The notes: generated by a model not told the origin, from the sequence alone. DNA of 35,484 nt from an uncultured Prevotellaceae bacterium (GCA_900316445.1 ONCZ01000040.1:1-35484), one strand, 5' to 3'; positions 8,307-16,629 are shown, numbered from the stretch's first letter. Made by a program: numbers and translations.

Positions 8307-8459
8307 ATGGGAAATATAGGAGTTTATGCTGCGATGCTTGCAGCGATTATCATCGCCTTCTTGATCATCAAGCGGGTGGTGTCGTGTATGGTGCGGACGG
8401 TCGTGACACTTGTCCTCATCGCCGTCCTCGCGTACATTTATTATATGTACTTAAGATAA
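8307..8459 (+). CDS. Small membrane protein, 50 aa
   Basis: The open frame begins MGNIGVYAAMLAAIIIAFLI and ends in YIYYMYLR. It has two hydrophobic segments (about residues 5-21 and 32-47) separated by a short basic linker (KRVVSCMVRT), so a two-helix hairpin in the inner membrane is likely. AAGGAGAGAAGGA lies immediately upstream, an unusually strong Shine-Dalgarno region for Bacteroidetes. The reading frame is closed on both sides by short intergenic DNA and codon use resembles its neighbours. No family is recognised and function is unknown. Confidence 0.65.
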   Translation: MGNIGVYAAMLAAIIIAFLIIKRVVSCMVRTVVTLVLIAVLAYIYYMYLR

Positions 8460-8472
8460 GTATTTTTTTTAA

Positions 8473-8556
8473 ACAACGGATTGCACGGATTACACGGATT
8501 AAAAAGCTGCGCACAGACCATAGGCACAAATCCGTTAAATCCGTGTAATCCGTTGT
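8473..8556. repeat. Phased-repeat hairpin, 9-nt unit (CACGGATTA)
   Basis: The left arm 8473-8501 has three CGGATT words at 9-nt spacing. The right arm 8528-8556 is the inverted array of AATCCG words. 25 of 29 positions match, one mismatch being a G-U wobble. The loop is 26 nt. It lies between the convergent small membrane gene and the HD-domain gene and could serve as a bidirectional transcript end, though the sequence past the stem is not a clean T-run. The CGGATT core is shared with the hairpin at 7266. Confidence 0.88.
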
Positions 8557-8557
8557 C

Positions 8558-9190
8558 TTAAACTATTTCGTGGTAAATCTTGTCGAACGCTTTGCGTAAT
8601 TCGGCGGGCTGGGCGATGAGGTTGCGGAGGTCGTTCAGGCGCTTGGCGTTCGGGGAGTTCGGAATCCAGAGTTTGATGTAGCCGTCTTTCGAGTATTTAT
8701 TATCCATATGTTCCTTGAAGCGGCGGTACTGTCCCTCGTAGTCGAGCTGCGGGTAGTTGGCGAGGCCGAACTGTATGGTGCGGCGGATGACGATGTCGGT
8801 GTCCAGGTCGCGGTCTGCTTCTGCGACGATCTTCCCGTACATGCTGCGGGGCGAGCGTGAGGCGGAGGCACGGTGGTCTTCGACGGCCTCGCGCATCACC
8901 TTCAGCTGCTCGGGCGAGAACCATTTGTGCAGGCGGGCGTCGGTGGCGAGGATTTTTCCGCCCGTCAGGTGATGGACGGCGCGTGGCCCGGACATCCCGA
9001 GGTCGTGATAGGCGGCGATGGTATAGACCATATTGATGTCGGCACCGGTGATCTTCACCAGCTCGAGCGAATGACGAATGACACGGGTGACGTGCTCCAT
9101 ATTGTGGGCAGCGTCGAAGGCAGCGTATTGAGGCAAAATCTTCGTCTCAATGAACTCTACTAAATCCAGACTTGGGGCGTTTTGAATCAT
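8558..9190 (-). CDS. HD-domain phosphohydrolase-like protein
   Basis: From the ATG at 9190 the protein is 210 aa. It has the HD-superfamily metal-binding pattern: a histidine in AAHNMEHVTRV (about residue 25-35), the HD doublet in AAYHDLGM (about 72-79), a histidine in VEDHRAS and the late aspartate in AEADRDLD. HD proteins hydrolyse phosphoester bonds in nucleotides or related substrates; the substrate here is not apparent. An upstream in-frame ATG at 9244 would add 18 residues, but the -7 box TATTTTTG lies inside that extension, so the later start is preferred. The gene is divergent from menA. Confidence 0.85.
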   Translation of the reverse strand: MIQNAPSLDLVEFIETKILPQYAAFDAAHNMEHVTRVIRHSLELVKITGADINMVYTIAAYHDLGMSGPRAVHHLTGGKILATDARLHKWFSPEQLKVMREAVEDHRASASRSPRSMYGKIVAEADRDLDTDIVIRRTIQFGLANYPQLDYEGQYRRFKEHMDNKYSKDGYIKLWIPNSPNAKRLNDLRNLIAQPAELRKAFDKIYHEIV

Positions 9191-9210
9191 AAATGTTGGT
9201 TTTCTGCTTG

Positions 9211-9270
9211 CAAAAATACAAAATATTTCACAAATAACCATCAACTATTCAAAAATCTTTTGTACTTTTG
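9211..9270. promoter_or_regulatory. Divergent -7 boxes for the HD gene (-) and menA (+)
   Basis: The minus strand carries TATTTTTG at 9218-9211, 20 nt before the HD gene ATG. The plus strand carries TACTTTTG at 9263-9270, 23 nt before the menA ATG. The intervening 44 nt are AT-rich. No convincing -33 TTTG is seen at the expected spacing for either. Confidence 0.6.
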
Positions 9271-9293
9271 CACATAAATTAAAGAAAAGAACG

Positions 9294-10202
9294 ATGGAAG
9301 AAGCAATAATCAAGACCAATTCGCTGAAGGCGTGGCTGCTGGCAGCCCGTCCGAAGACGCTGTCGGGGGCGGCCGTTCCCGTGATGATCGGTGCCGCGCT
9401 CGCCTGGCAGGATGCCAAAATGTATGACGGCGACGTGTTCTCGTGGACGGCAGCGCTGCTGTGTCTGCTCTTCTCCTTCGCGATGCAGATTGACGCGAAC
9501 CTGATCAACGACTTCTTCGACTTCGTGAACGGCTCCGATGATGCGGAGACGCGTCTGGGGCCTCGCAGGGCCTGTGCCCAGGGGTGGGTGACGCTCGACG
9601 CGATGAAGAAGGCGATCGCACTGACGACGTGTCTGGCTTGCGTCATCGGACTGCCCTTAGCGTGGTACGGGGGACTGGAGATGATCCTGATCGGCGTGCT
9701 GTGCGTGGTGTTCGCCTTCCTCTATACGACGTTCTTTTCATACGAGGGCCTGGGCGACGTGCTGGTGCTGGTGTTCTTCGGACTGGTGCCGGTGGGCTGC
9801 ACGTACTATGTGCAGATTCACGACCTGACGTGGGAGGTGTTCCTGGCGTCGTTGGCCTGCGGACTGGTGATCGATGCGCTGCTGATCGTGAATAACTTCC
9901 GCGATAGGGATAACGACCGCCTGGCAGGCAAGAAGACGCTCATCGTGCGGATGGGCCCGGAGGCTGGACTGCAGCTGTATCTGGGTGTCGGCGTCGGGGC
10001 GATGATCCTCGACGGCACGTTCTGTCTGAATGGCCATCCGCTGGCAACGGTGTTCCCGCTGCTGTATTTCGTGCTGCACGTGTTCACGTACCTGCGCATC
10101 AAGAAGATCTATCAGGGAAAGGCGCTGAATCTATGCCTTGGGGAGACCGCTCGTAACATCTTTATTTATGGCCTCTGTGTTACAATAGGTCTTTTATTGT
10201 AA
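9294..10202 (+). CDS. menA: 1,4-dihydroxy-2-naphthoate polyprenyltransferase
   Basis: This 302-aa integral membrane protein is in the UbiA superfamily. The first prenyl-diphosphate Asp motif lies in NLINDFFDFVNGSDDAETR (about residues 70-88), preceded by the typical ARPKTLSGAAVPVMIGAALA. The second lies in VNNFRDRDNDRLAGKKT (about 199-215). About eight hydrophobic segments are present. It joins a polyprenyl chain to DHNA in menaquinone synthesis at the inner membrane, supplying the quinone for anaerobic respiration. No other men genes are adjacent. It ends at 10202, directly followed by a long hairpin. Confidence 0.95.
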   Translation: MEEAIIKTNSLKAWLLAARPKTLSGAAVPVMIGAALAWQDAKMYDGDVFSWTAALLCLLFSFAMQIDANLINDFFDFVNGSDDAETRLGPRRACAQGWVTLDAMKKAIALTTCLACVIGLPLAWYGGLEMILIGVLCVVFAFLYTTFFSYEGLGDVLVLVFFGLVPVGCTYYVQIHDLTWEVFLASLACGLVIDALLIVNNFRDRDNDRLAGKKTLIVRMGPEAGLQLYLGVGVGAMILDGTFCLNGHPLATVFPLLYFVLHVFTYLRIKKIYQGKALNLCLGETARNIFIYGLCVTIGLLL

Positions 10203-10204
10203 AC

Positions 10205-10301
10205 AAGGAGACAAGGAGTTCAAGGAGTTCAGGACAAATGATAATGAAGCTCCTTTTGTATTGTCTTGAACTCCTTGAACTCCTTGTTTACTTGTCTCCT
10301 T
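10205..10301. repeat. Phased-repeat hairpin, 9-nt unit (AAGGAGTTC)
   Basis: The core left arm 10211-10237 is built of AAGGAGTTC units. It pairs with 10261-10287 over 27 nt, the only imperfection being a G-U wobble. An outer AAGGAG (10205-10210) can pair with CTCCTT near 10296-10301 across an asymmetric spacer. The loop is 23 nt. It fills the gap between the convergent menA and porin genes and overlaps the porin stop codon. Confidence 0.9.
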
Positions 10302-12666
10302 AATTGTAGAATACCCACGACACACCGAAGTGCAGTACGGAGCTGTTAGTGGGATAGTGGGGTGCGAGAAACCGCATCCTGTTGCCTGAGTCGGCATTCA
10401 CGTGACGCATCATCACGAAGAAGCGCACCTTCTTCAGCACCATATTCGCATAGACATCCACCCAGGGATAGCCACCGAGTTCTACGCGGCTGGCGGCGTT
10501 CTGCTGGACGGCGAACGTGTTGATGGCCGGACAGAAGTCGGGGGCGTAATATTTGCTGAACCAGGTGGCATCGGCACCGAGTTCGACACCGAGCACTTTG
10601 GCCACCTTGAACTTCAGGTAGAGGTTCGTGAAGATGTTCCAGGTGGGCAGCGGCAGCACGTCCTTGTTGCTGGAGTTCTGGTAGGTGATGACGTTCTCCC
10701 AGTTCAGCGGTCCAAGCCGGAAGTTCTGGTGCAGCTGTGCCATCATCACGTTGATGTTGCCGGAATTCTGGAATACACCTGCGCTGAGGTTGGTGATGCC
10801 GTTTTCCACTTTGTCGTAGCTCATACCGAAGTAGGTGTAGTTCTGAATCTCCTCGATGCCTACGCGCAGGGTGGTGTTGGTCTTCTCGTAAGTGAAGATG
10901 CCTTCGAGGCGTGTGCGCGTCTCGGCCGAGAGGTCGGTATTGTCCCACCACACGTACTTGCCGTGAAACCTGCGCAGGAAGAATCCGGGTTTGTCGCGGT
11001 GGAAGTAGGCGTTGGCTGCCAGGCGGACGGTATCGCCGAAGAGGGCGAAGTTCAGGTCGGTGCTGAAGTCGAGGTGCAGCTGTCCGACGTTCTCACCGGC
11101 GATCCACGCTTCCACGCCGGCGTTGAAGTGGAGGGTGCGGCCCTGCGTCTTCGTCAGCCTTCCGCCGATGGAGAAGTCGTTCTCCTTCCAGCTGCTGCGG
11201 GTCGTGAGTCCGCCTACGGTGTCAGGAATCTCGAACGAGCGGTACTCGTGTGCGGCGAAGATCTTCAGTCCCGCCTTCACGTATTTGTTGAAGCCTTCGA
11301 GCAGTCCGATGCCGAAGACGTTCTTTATCATACGGTGGTTCGACTGGTCGTAGATGGAGTCATTGTCCAGGTTGTTGCGGTCGAGATAGCGGTTCTTGTA
11401 GTAGTCGTTGGGTGTGAAGTACGACTGGTGGATATGTCGGTAGTTGTTCCATTCGAGGGTGTGGATGAAGCTGGTGACGGGCACGAACTCGTCCTTCATC
11501 GTCGCGTCGATGGAGTCCTGAAAGGCCTGGGCGCGCAGGAGGCTGTCGAGCGTCGCCTGATCCTCGATCTTGATGCGGGTGGTGTCGATGGTTTCTGCGG
11601 CGAGGGAGTCGAGCTTTGCCTTCGGCTCGGCACCCACGATGCGGGCGTGATCCGGACGGCCGCTGGGTCGGCTGGACGGTCTGGGCGCAGGCTCCTCACC
11701 GTTCTCCAGCGCTTTCTTGGCCTCGCGGTCCTCCTTCTCCTTCTGCGCCGCTTTGGCAAACTCACGGGCCTTAATCTCCTCTTCGGTCATCTTCACCTTG
11801 CGGTAGAAGCCCACGTTGTAGCGATGGGTGAAGAAGAGGTGCTGGTGGTCGTTGCGGTTCCAGGTGTCTGAGAGGATGGTGGGGATCTCGTTCTCACTGT
11901 ACGACTCGGAGAAGCTCTCGGGGTGGACGATATAGTTGTCGTTTTCGATACCGCCGTTCTCCTCGGCCTTCTGGTGAATGGCGGAGAAGAAGGCGTGCAT
12001 ACTGTACTTGTCGCCGGTATAGGAACTGAACAGCGTGGCATCGAAGTGCGACACGTTCTGGTTCATAAAGTAACCGCGCGAATAAGCGTATTCGAGGTCG
12101 AAGCCGAAGTTCAGGCGTTTGTTCGCATTCACGGCGAACTTCGCGTCGATATGGTCCTCACCGCTGGTCTTGTCGCCGCAGTTGTCGTAGAGGATCGTCG
12201 TGTAGGGCGAGAGGGTGTTCATAAAGAGGAACTTCTCCGGCCGTTTCTCGACGAAGCTGTAGGGCTGTGAGAAGAAATAGACCTCAGTGGCGGGACGGTT
12301 GAAGAAGATACGGCTCAGACGCGAGGTGTAGTTGCTGCCCGTGTGGTTGTACTCCCCGTACATACCGCTGTTGAACGTGGTGTTCATAAAGAGGTGGGGC
12401 AGGGTGTCGGGCACCGCAGGCGTCATATCGCCGAAAGTGCGGTCGATGGTCCACGTGTGGAAGCCCTTGGGAATCTCCTTGTTGCGCGTCGTGTCGTTGT
12501 TGTGCTTGTTGAAGTTCTCGTTGCGCCGCGATACGTTACCGTCCTCGTCTATCTGGTTATAGTCTTCGAACTGGGCGAAAGCAGAGGTGAAAAAGTGAAA
12601 AGGTGAAAGGGTGAAAAGCAGTACTATCACCCTTAGTCCGATTCTCTTATGATGTCTTTGAAACAT
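10300..12666 (-). CDS. Putative outer-membrane porin (Porin_10-like)
   Basis: From the ATG at 12666 this is 788 aa. An N-terminal signal peptide ends at SAFAQ. The long region that follows is rich in alternating aromatic beta-strands, and the protein ends in a terminal aromatic strand (HFGVSWVFYN), typical of outer-membrane barrels. It resembles the Bacteroidetes putative porin family (Porin_10). A hydrophilic Lys/Glu/Pro-rich segment of about 110 residues (about 295-405) interrupts the barrel and may be a loop or periplasmic insertion. The signal-peptide core LFTLSPFHFFT is encoded by an 8-nt-period repeat. A GTG three codons upstream (12675) is possible but lies in the repeat's other arm. 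It follows the 56-aa gene by 27 nt in one operon. The transported substrate is unknown. Confidence 0.8.
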   Translation of the reverse strand: MFQRHHKRIGLRVIVLLFTLSPFHFFTSAFAQFEDYNQIDEDGNVSRRNENFNKHNNDTTRNKEIPKGFHTWTIDRTFGDMTPAVPDTLPHLFMNTTFNSGMYGEYNHTGSNYTSRLSRIFFNRPATEVYFFSQPYSFVEKRPEKFLFMNTLSPYTTILYDNCGDKTSGEDHIDAKFAVNANKRLNFGFDLEYAYSRGYFMNQNVSHFDATLFSSYTGDKYSMHAFFSAIHQKAEENGGIENDNYIVHPESFSESYSENEIPTILSDTWNRNDHQHLFFTHRYNVGFYRKVKMTEEEIKAREFAKAAQKEKEDREAKKALENGEEPAPRPSSRPSGRPDHARIVGAEPKAKLDSLAAETIDTTRIKIEDQATLDSLLRAQAFQDSIDATMKDEFVPVTSFIHTLEWNNYRHIHQSYFTPNDYYKNRYLDRNNLDNDSIYDQSNHRMIKNVFGIGLLEGFNKYVKAGLKIFAAHEYRSFEIPDTVGGLTTRSSWKENDFSIGGRLTKTQGRTLHFNAGVEAWIAGENVGQLHLDFSTDLNFALFGDTVRLAANAYFHRDKPGFFLRRFHGKYVWWDNTDLSAETRTRLEGIFTYEKTNTTLRVGIEEIQNYTYFGMSYDKVENGITNLSAGVFQNSGNINVMMAQLHQNFRLGPLNWENVITYQNSSNKDVLPLPTWNIFTNLYLKFKVAKVLGVELGADATWFSKYYAPDFCPAINTFAVQQNAASRVELGGYPWVDVYANMVLKKVRFFVMMRHVNADSGNRMRFLAPHYPTNSSVLHFGVSWVFYN

Positions 12667-12695
12667 TTTTCTCACTTTTTCACCTTTTCACCTTT
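12585..12695. repeat. Phased-repeat inverted arrays, 8-nt unit (AAAGGTGA), overlapping a signal peptide
   Basis: The array 12585-12618 consists of GGTGAAAA-like words at 8-nt spacing. Its inverted counterpart is 12671-12695 (TTTTCACC words). The best ungapped pairing is 19 of 21. The roughly 53-nt loop contains the porin start codon. The left array is translated as part of the porin signal peptide. The right array overlaps the end of the 56-aa gene. Confidence 0.85.
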
Positions 12696-12864
12696 ATTTA
12701 TTCAACATCCTCAGCGACGACTCTGCAATCTTGAAGCACATCGCGATCAAGATGATGTACGTACCCACCATCCGATCCTTCGTCAGATAGTAGATCACGC
12801 CGATGACCGCCAACACCATAAAGATGATGTTGAGGCAGTTGCGAATCTTGTCCTTGGTTGTCAT
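12694..12864 (-). CDS. Small membrane protein, 56 aa, coupled to the DUF4468 gene
   Basis: The frame begins MTTKDKIRNCLNIIFMVLAV and ends in SSLRMLNK. Two hydrophobic segments (about residues 11-27 and 33-47) flank a short basic turn (TKDRM). Its ATG shares one base with the stop codon of the upstream DUF4468 gene (TAATG), which indicates translational coupling. The porin gene follows 27 nt later. Its position between a periplasmic and an outer-membrane protein suggests an envelope role, which is inference. No family recognised. Confidence 0.75.
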   Translation of the reverse strand: MTTKDKIRNCLNIIFMVLAVIGVIYYLTKDRMVGTYIILIAMCFKIAESSLRMLNK

Positions 12865-13478
12865 TAACCGTTAATCAGTGTGTTGAACTTGTTGAAGATG
12901 AAGTCCTTACGGTCGATGGTCTTACGACGGAACTTCGCGGAGATGGGATAGAGCTTCGTGTGCTTCTTGTTCACCGCGTACTTGTCGGTGATCCACTCCT
13001 CGGCCTTATAGTGCTGCGGCTTGCGCTCCAGTTCGTAGTCGTAGGTGATGTGGTCGATGGTCACATCACACTTGCCGTCGGTGATAGAGACGCGGAGCTG
13101 GAAATTGAAATGCGTGCGGTCGAGCGAGAACACCTTATCCTGGAAAACCAGCCACTCGTGATAGACGGCGCCCAGCTCGTGCTTCTCACGATCCTTTAAG
13201 ACCACAGCGCTGCCGCCAATCTGGTTCGCTTCGGTGGTCATCTTCGTGAGCTGTTGGAGTAGGATGTCGTAGATCTCGTCGGCGGCCTTTCCCTCCGCAT
13301 AGAGGGTGGTCTGCCATCTCACCATACCGTCAATCTCGGGTACGGCGTTGGGTGCCAGGTACTTGGCGTCGGGATTCTCCTTCGGCTGTTCTTCTACTTC
13401 GATGCGCTCCCAGGTGTTGTCCTGAGCCGATGCCAACACCGGCATCATCATCAACAGTGCTATCAAAATCTTTTTCAT
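12864..13478 (-). CDS. Secreted DUF4468-type protein
   Basis: This 204-aa protein has a clear signal peptide, MKKILIALLMMMPVLASAQ, cleaved after about residue 18. The middle section (about 48-170) resembles the Bacteroidetes DUF4468 (TBP-like fold) family: GKAADEIYDILLQQL, a beta-rich FQLRVSITDGKCDVTIDHITYDYE, and the closing AEEWITDKYAVNKK...PISAKFRRKTIDRKD. Its role is unknown and it is likely periplasmic or surface associated. It is the first gene of a three-gene operon with the 56-aa membrane protein and the porin. Confidence 0.8.
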   Translation of the reverse strand: MKKILIALLMMMPVLASAQDNTWERIEVEEQPKENPDAKYLAPNAVPEIDGMVRWQTTLYAEGKAADEIYDILLQQLTKMTTEANQIGGSAVVLKDREKHELGAVYHEWLVFQDKVFSLDRTHFNFQLRVSITDGKCDVTIDHITYDYELERKPQHYKAEEWITDKYAVNKKHTKLYPISAKFRRKTIDRKDFIFNKFNTLING

Positions 13479-13506
13479 CTTTACCTATTTTTATTGTTTA
13501 TGGCTG

Positions 13507-13514
13507 CAAAAGTA
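13507..13514 (-). promoter_or_regulatory. -7 box upstream of the DUF4468-porin operon
   Basis: The minus strand reads TACTTTTG at 13514-13507, 28 nt before the DUF4468 start codon. No exact TTTG is seen at -33. Confidence 0.6.
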
Positions 13515-13530
13515 CAAAGAAAAATTGATT

Positions 13531-13623
13531 ATAAGAAACGAATAACCATAATAAACCCTAATTTTTATAATAAATTATTCTTATTCGTGGATAAAATTAT
13601 TCATATTATTCACATTCGTTTCT
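13531..13623. repeat. AT-rich inverted words between uvrB and the DUF4468 gene
   Basis: ACGAATAACCATAA (13538-13551) pairs with TTATTCTTATTCGT (13575-13588) at 12 of 14 positions. Further ATTATTC words follow up to the uvrB stop codon (13593-13623). This is another short-word inverted array. It could end uvrB transcription. Confidence 0.5.
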
Positions 13624-13625
13624 TC

Positions 13626-15653
13626 TTATTTCAGTTCCAATTCCTTCTGCAGGCGGATGATTTCATCACGGTACTGGGCGGCCTGGAGGAAGTCGAGGCG
13701 CTTGGCGGCCTCCTTCATCTGCTGCTGGATCTCGGCTATATACTTCTCCATCTGCGGTCTCGTCATACGGGCCACGATCGGATCCGCCGCCATCGACACA
13801 CCGTCGGCCGCTAAGCCATACTCCCTTCGTAGTTCCTTCGTGTCGGCGCGGTTCTCCTTCTGCAGGGCCGCCTGACTGATGTTCTTCACGATCTGCTTCG
13901 GCGTGATGCCGTGTTCCTCGTTGTAGCGTATCTGCTTCTCCCTTCGGCGCAGCGTCTCGTCGATGGTCAGCTGCATCGAGGCGGTGATAGTGTCCGCATA
14001 CATAATCACCTTGCCGTTCACGTTTCTTGCCGCACGGCCCGCGGTCTGCGTCAGACTGCGGTGACTGCGCAGGAATCCCTCCTTGTCAGCATCGAGGATG
14101 GCCACGAGCGACACCTCGGGCAGGTCGAGACCCTCTCTCAGCAGGTTCACGCCCACGAGCACATCGTAGTTGCCCAGACGCAGGTCGTTGAGTATCTGCA
14201 CCCGTTCCAGCGTCTTCACCTCACTGTGGATGTAGTTCGTCCTCACCCCGTGTCTCATTAGGTAGTCGGCCATCTCTTCCGCCATCCGTTTCGTCAGCGT
14301 CGTCACGAGCACGCGCTCGCCACGCTCCTTGCGGATCTGTATCTCGTTCAGCAGGTCGTCGATCTGGTTCTCACTCGGTCGCACCTCTATCTCAGGATCC
14401 AGCAGGCCCGTCGGACGGATCACCTGTTCCACCACGATGCCCTCGGCCTCTTGCAGCTCGAAGTCGGCAGGCGTCGCACTCACGTAGATCACCTGGTGTA
14501 CCTCCTGCTGGAACTCCTCGAAGCGCAGCGGACGGTTGTCGAAGGCGGCGGGCAGACGGAAACCGTACTCCACGAGGTTCTGCTTGCGGCTGCGGTCGCC
14601 GCCGTACATACCGTTGATCTGCGGCACGCTCACGTGACTCTCGTCGATGAAGAGCAGATAGTCGTCGGGGAAGAAGTCGAGCAGGCAGTAGGGCCTTTCG
14701 CCCGCCTTGCGGCCGTCGAAGTAGCGGCTGTAGTTCTCGATGCCCGAACAGTGCCCCAGCTCCTTGATCATCTCCATATCGTACTCCACGCGCTCCTTGA
14801 TCCTTTGCGCCTTGATGCCGTCGCCCAGTTCCTCGAAGAAGGCTATCTGCTTCATCAGGTCGTCCTGGATGTCGTGGATGGCTATGTTCGTCTGTTCCTG
14901 TGAGGTCATAAAGAGGTTGGCGGGGTAGAGCTTATAGTCCTGGAACTTCGCTAAGCGGTCGAAGGTCACGCCGTCCAGCTCCTCGATGGCATCGATCTCA
15001 TCGTCCCAGAACGTGATGCGCAGCACCACCTCCGAATAGGCCATCGCTATATCCACAGTGTCGCCCTTCACGCGGAAGTTGCCGCGCTGCAGGTCGAGGT
15101 CGTTTCTTACATAGAGCGACTGTACTAATTTCCTTAACAGCGCGTTGCGGCTGAGCTTCTGTCCCACCTGCAGCTCTATCACGTTCTCCTGCAGCGCCAC
15201 CGGACTTCCCATACCGTAGATGCACGAAACCGATGATACAATGATCACGTCGTTTCTGCCTGATAACAAGCTCGATACGGCCGACAGTCTCAGACGGTCT
15301 ATCTCGTCGTTGATGGCGAGGTCCTTCTCGATATACGTGTCCGTCGTCGGCAGATAGGCCTCCGGCTGGTAGTAGTCATAATAGCTGACATAATACTCGA
15401 CGGCGTTCTCCGGAAAGAACTCCTTCATCTCCATATACAACTGGTGGGCCAGCGTCTTGTTGTGGCTCAGGATGAGGGTAGGGCGGTTCCAGTTGGCGAT
15501 GACGTTCGCCATCGTGAACGTCTTACCCGAACCCGTCACGCCGAGCAGCACCTGGGCCTTGTCGCCCCTCTCCAGACCCTCCGTCAACTGTCGGATGGCC
15601 TCGGGCTGATCCCCCGTCGGCTGATAGTCGGAAATCAAATGATATTTGCTCAT
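13626..15653 (-). CDS. uvrB: UvrABC excinuclease subunit B
   Basis: This 675-aa protein is the damage-verifying helicase-like subunit of nucleotide excision repair, acting with UvrA and UvrC in the cytoplasm. Visible features: Walker [11 protein letters not shown] (about residues 40-49), the DNA-clamping beta-hairpin [16 protein letters not shown] (about 90-105), the DEAD-like [10 protein letters not shown] (about 335-344), helicase motifs [15 protein letters not shown] and QTAGRAARN, and a C-terminal UVR motif ([17 protein letters not shown]) that contacts UvrC. The ATG at 15653 is chosen over a TTG nine bases upstream, because the -7 box overlaps the TTG. The leader is then nearly absent. 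Confidence 0.97.
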   Translation of the reverse strand: MSKYHLISDYQPTGDQPEAIRQLTEGLERGDKAQVLLGVTGSGKTFTMANVIANWNRPTLILSHNKTLAHQLYMEMKEFFPENAVEYYVSYYDYYQPEAYLPTTDTYIEKDLAINDEIDRLRLSAVSSLLSGRNDVIIVSSVSCIYGMGSPVALQENVIELQVGQKLSRNALLRKLVQSLYVRNDLDLQRGNFRVKGDTVDIAMAYSEVVLRITFWDDEIDAIEELDGVTFDRLAKFQDYKLYPANLFMTSQEQTNIAIHDIQDDLMKQIAFFEELGDGIKAQRIKERVEYDMEMIKELGHCSGIENYSRYFDGRKAGERPYCLLDFFPDDYLLFIDESHVSVPQINGMYGGDRSRKQNLVEYGFRLPAAFDNRPLRFEEFQQEVHQVIYVSATPADFELQEAEGIVVEQVIRPTGLLDPEIEVRPSENQIDDLLNEIQIRKERGERVLVTTLTKRMAEEMADYLMRHGVRTNYIHSEVKTLERVQILNDLRLGNYDVLVGVNLLREGLDLPEVSLVAILDADKEGFLRSHRSLTQTAGRAARNVNGKVIMYADTITASMQLTIDETLRRREKQIRYNEEHGITPKQIVKNISQAALQKENRADTKELRREYGLAADGVSMAADPIVARMTRPQMEKYIAEIQQQMKEAAKRLDFLQAAQYRDEIIRLQKELELK

Positions 15654-15659
15654 AGACTG

Positions 15660-15667
15660 CAAAGATA
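15660..15667 (-). promoter_or_regulatory. -7 box of uvrB, 6 nt from the start codon
   Basis: The minus strand reads TATCTTTG at 15667-15660, with the ATG at 15653. Only CAGTCT separates the box from the start codon, so initiation would fall at or just before the ATG and give a leaderless mRNA. No TTTG at -33 is evident. Confidence 0.65.
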
Positions 15668-15718
15668 CACAAATAATTCATAATTCGCCTGCTGTAATAC
15701 ATAATTTTTATAAAAAAC

Positions 15719-15749
15719 TTTGTTATTTGGCTGAAAAGTCGTAACTTTG
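15719..15749 (+). promoter_or_regulatory. Promoter of the bamD-rpoZ-DUF4293 operon
   Basis: TTTG (15719-15722), 19 nt, TAACTTTG (15742-15749): both elements fit the Bacteroidetes consensus. The bamD ATG is at 15759, leaving at most a few nucleotides of leader. Confidence 0.8.
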
Positions 15750-15758
15750 CACCCCGAA

Positions 15759-16586
15759 ATGAAGAAAACAGTCATTATAGCATCAATCTCAGCCCTGCTG
15801 ATGTGCAGCTGCACATCGGAGTACCAAGCTGTGTCAAAGTACGGCGACAACGAGATGAAGTACGAATTTGCCAAGGAGGCGTTTGCCCGTGGCAAGTTCC
15901 AACAGGCATCGTTGTTGTTGCAGGAGGTGGTGACGATGAAGAAGGGTAGTGATGAGGCTCAGGAGTGTCTGTATATGCTGGCGATGGCGCAGTATAGCAA
16001 TATGGACTACGAGGCTGCCTCTGAGACGTTCAAGAAATATACGACGAGCTATCCGCGCGGACTGTATGCGGAGCCAGCGTATTTCTACATCGGCCAGTCG
16101 CTCTACCAGAGTTCTCCGGAACCCCGTCTGGACCAGTCGCCCACCAATGGTGCCATCACCGCCTATCAGCAGTTTATGGACCTCTATCCCGACTCCCATC
16201 TGCGTCCGCAGGCTCAGGAGCGGTTGTATGAGCTGACCGACAAACTGATCCAGAAGGAGTTCCTGTCGGCGCAGCTGTATTATAACCTGGGCGGCTATTT
16301 CGGCAATATCAATTCCAACGACGAGAGTAATTATACTTCCAGCATCATCACGGCGCAGAATACGTTGAAGAATTATCCGTATTGCAGTCTGCGTGAGGAC
16401 TTTATGCTGCTGATTATGAAGAGTAAGTTCCAGTTGGCAGAGAATAGTTCGGACGAGAAAAGGCTCGACCGTTATAGGGATGCCGAGGATGAGTGCTACG
16501 GCTTCATCAACGAGTTCCCGGAGTCGAAGAATGTCGCTCTGGCGGAGAAGTATATCGTCAAATGTAAGAAGGTGACGAAGGATTAA
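15759..16586 (+). CDS. bamD: Outer-membrane assembly lipoprotein BamD
   Basis: From the ATG at 15759 the protein is 275 aa. It begins with a lipoprotein signal peptide MKKTVIIASISALLMCSC, and either Cys16 or Cys18 could be lipidated. A series of TPR-like helical repeats follows (about residues 25-270), including YEFAKEAFARGKFQQASLLL and AYFYIGQSLYQSS. It is the BamD/YfiO/ComL-type partner of BamA in inserting beta-barrel proteins into the outer membrane, acting at its periplasmic face. A TTG further upstream (15747) overlaps the -7 box and is rejected. It is first in an operon with rpoZ and a DUF4293 gene, a linkage usual in Bacteroidetes. Confidence 0.93.
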   Translation: MKKTVIIASISALLMCSCTSEYQAVSKYGDNEMKYEFAKEAFARGKFQQASLLLQEVVTMKKGSDEAQECLYMLAMAQYSNMDYEAASETFKKYTTSYPRGLYAEPAYFYIGQSLYQSSPEPRLDQSPTNGAITAYQQFMDLYPDSHLRPQAQERLYELTDKLIQKEFLSAQLYYNLGGYFGNINSNDESNYTSSIITAQNTLKNYPYCSLREDFMLLIMKSKFQLAENSSDEKRLDRYRDAEDECYGFINEFPESKNVALAEKYIVKCKKVTKD

Positions 16587-16610
16587 AGGAGAGAAGGAGT
16601 AAGGAGTAAA
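16584..16610 (+). repeat. Second copy of the AAGGAGAGAAGG repeat
   Basis: A 26-nt stretch at 16585-16610 is identical to 8268-8293 (first half AAAGGAGAGAAGG, second half AGTAAGGAGTAAA). As at the first locus it begins inside the upstream stop codon (bamD TAA 16584-16586) and precedes a same-strand gene. Confidence 0.92.
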
Positions 16611-16629
16611 GTAATTAAAGAATAAGAAT

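Noticed and set aside
10402-11871. 489-aa plus-strand frame opposite the porin gene
   Set aside because: Long shadow frame of a GC-biased gene; the minus frame has a signal peptide and beta-barrel pattern, whereas this one is a Val/Glu/Leu-rich antisense product.
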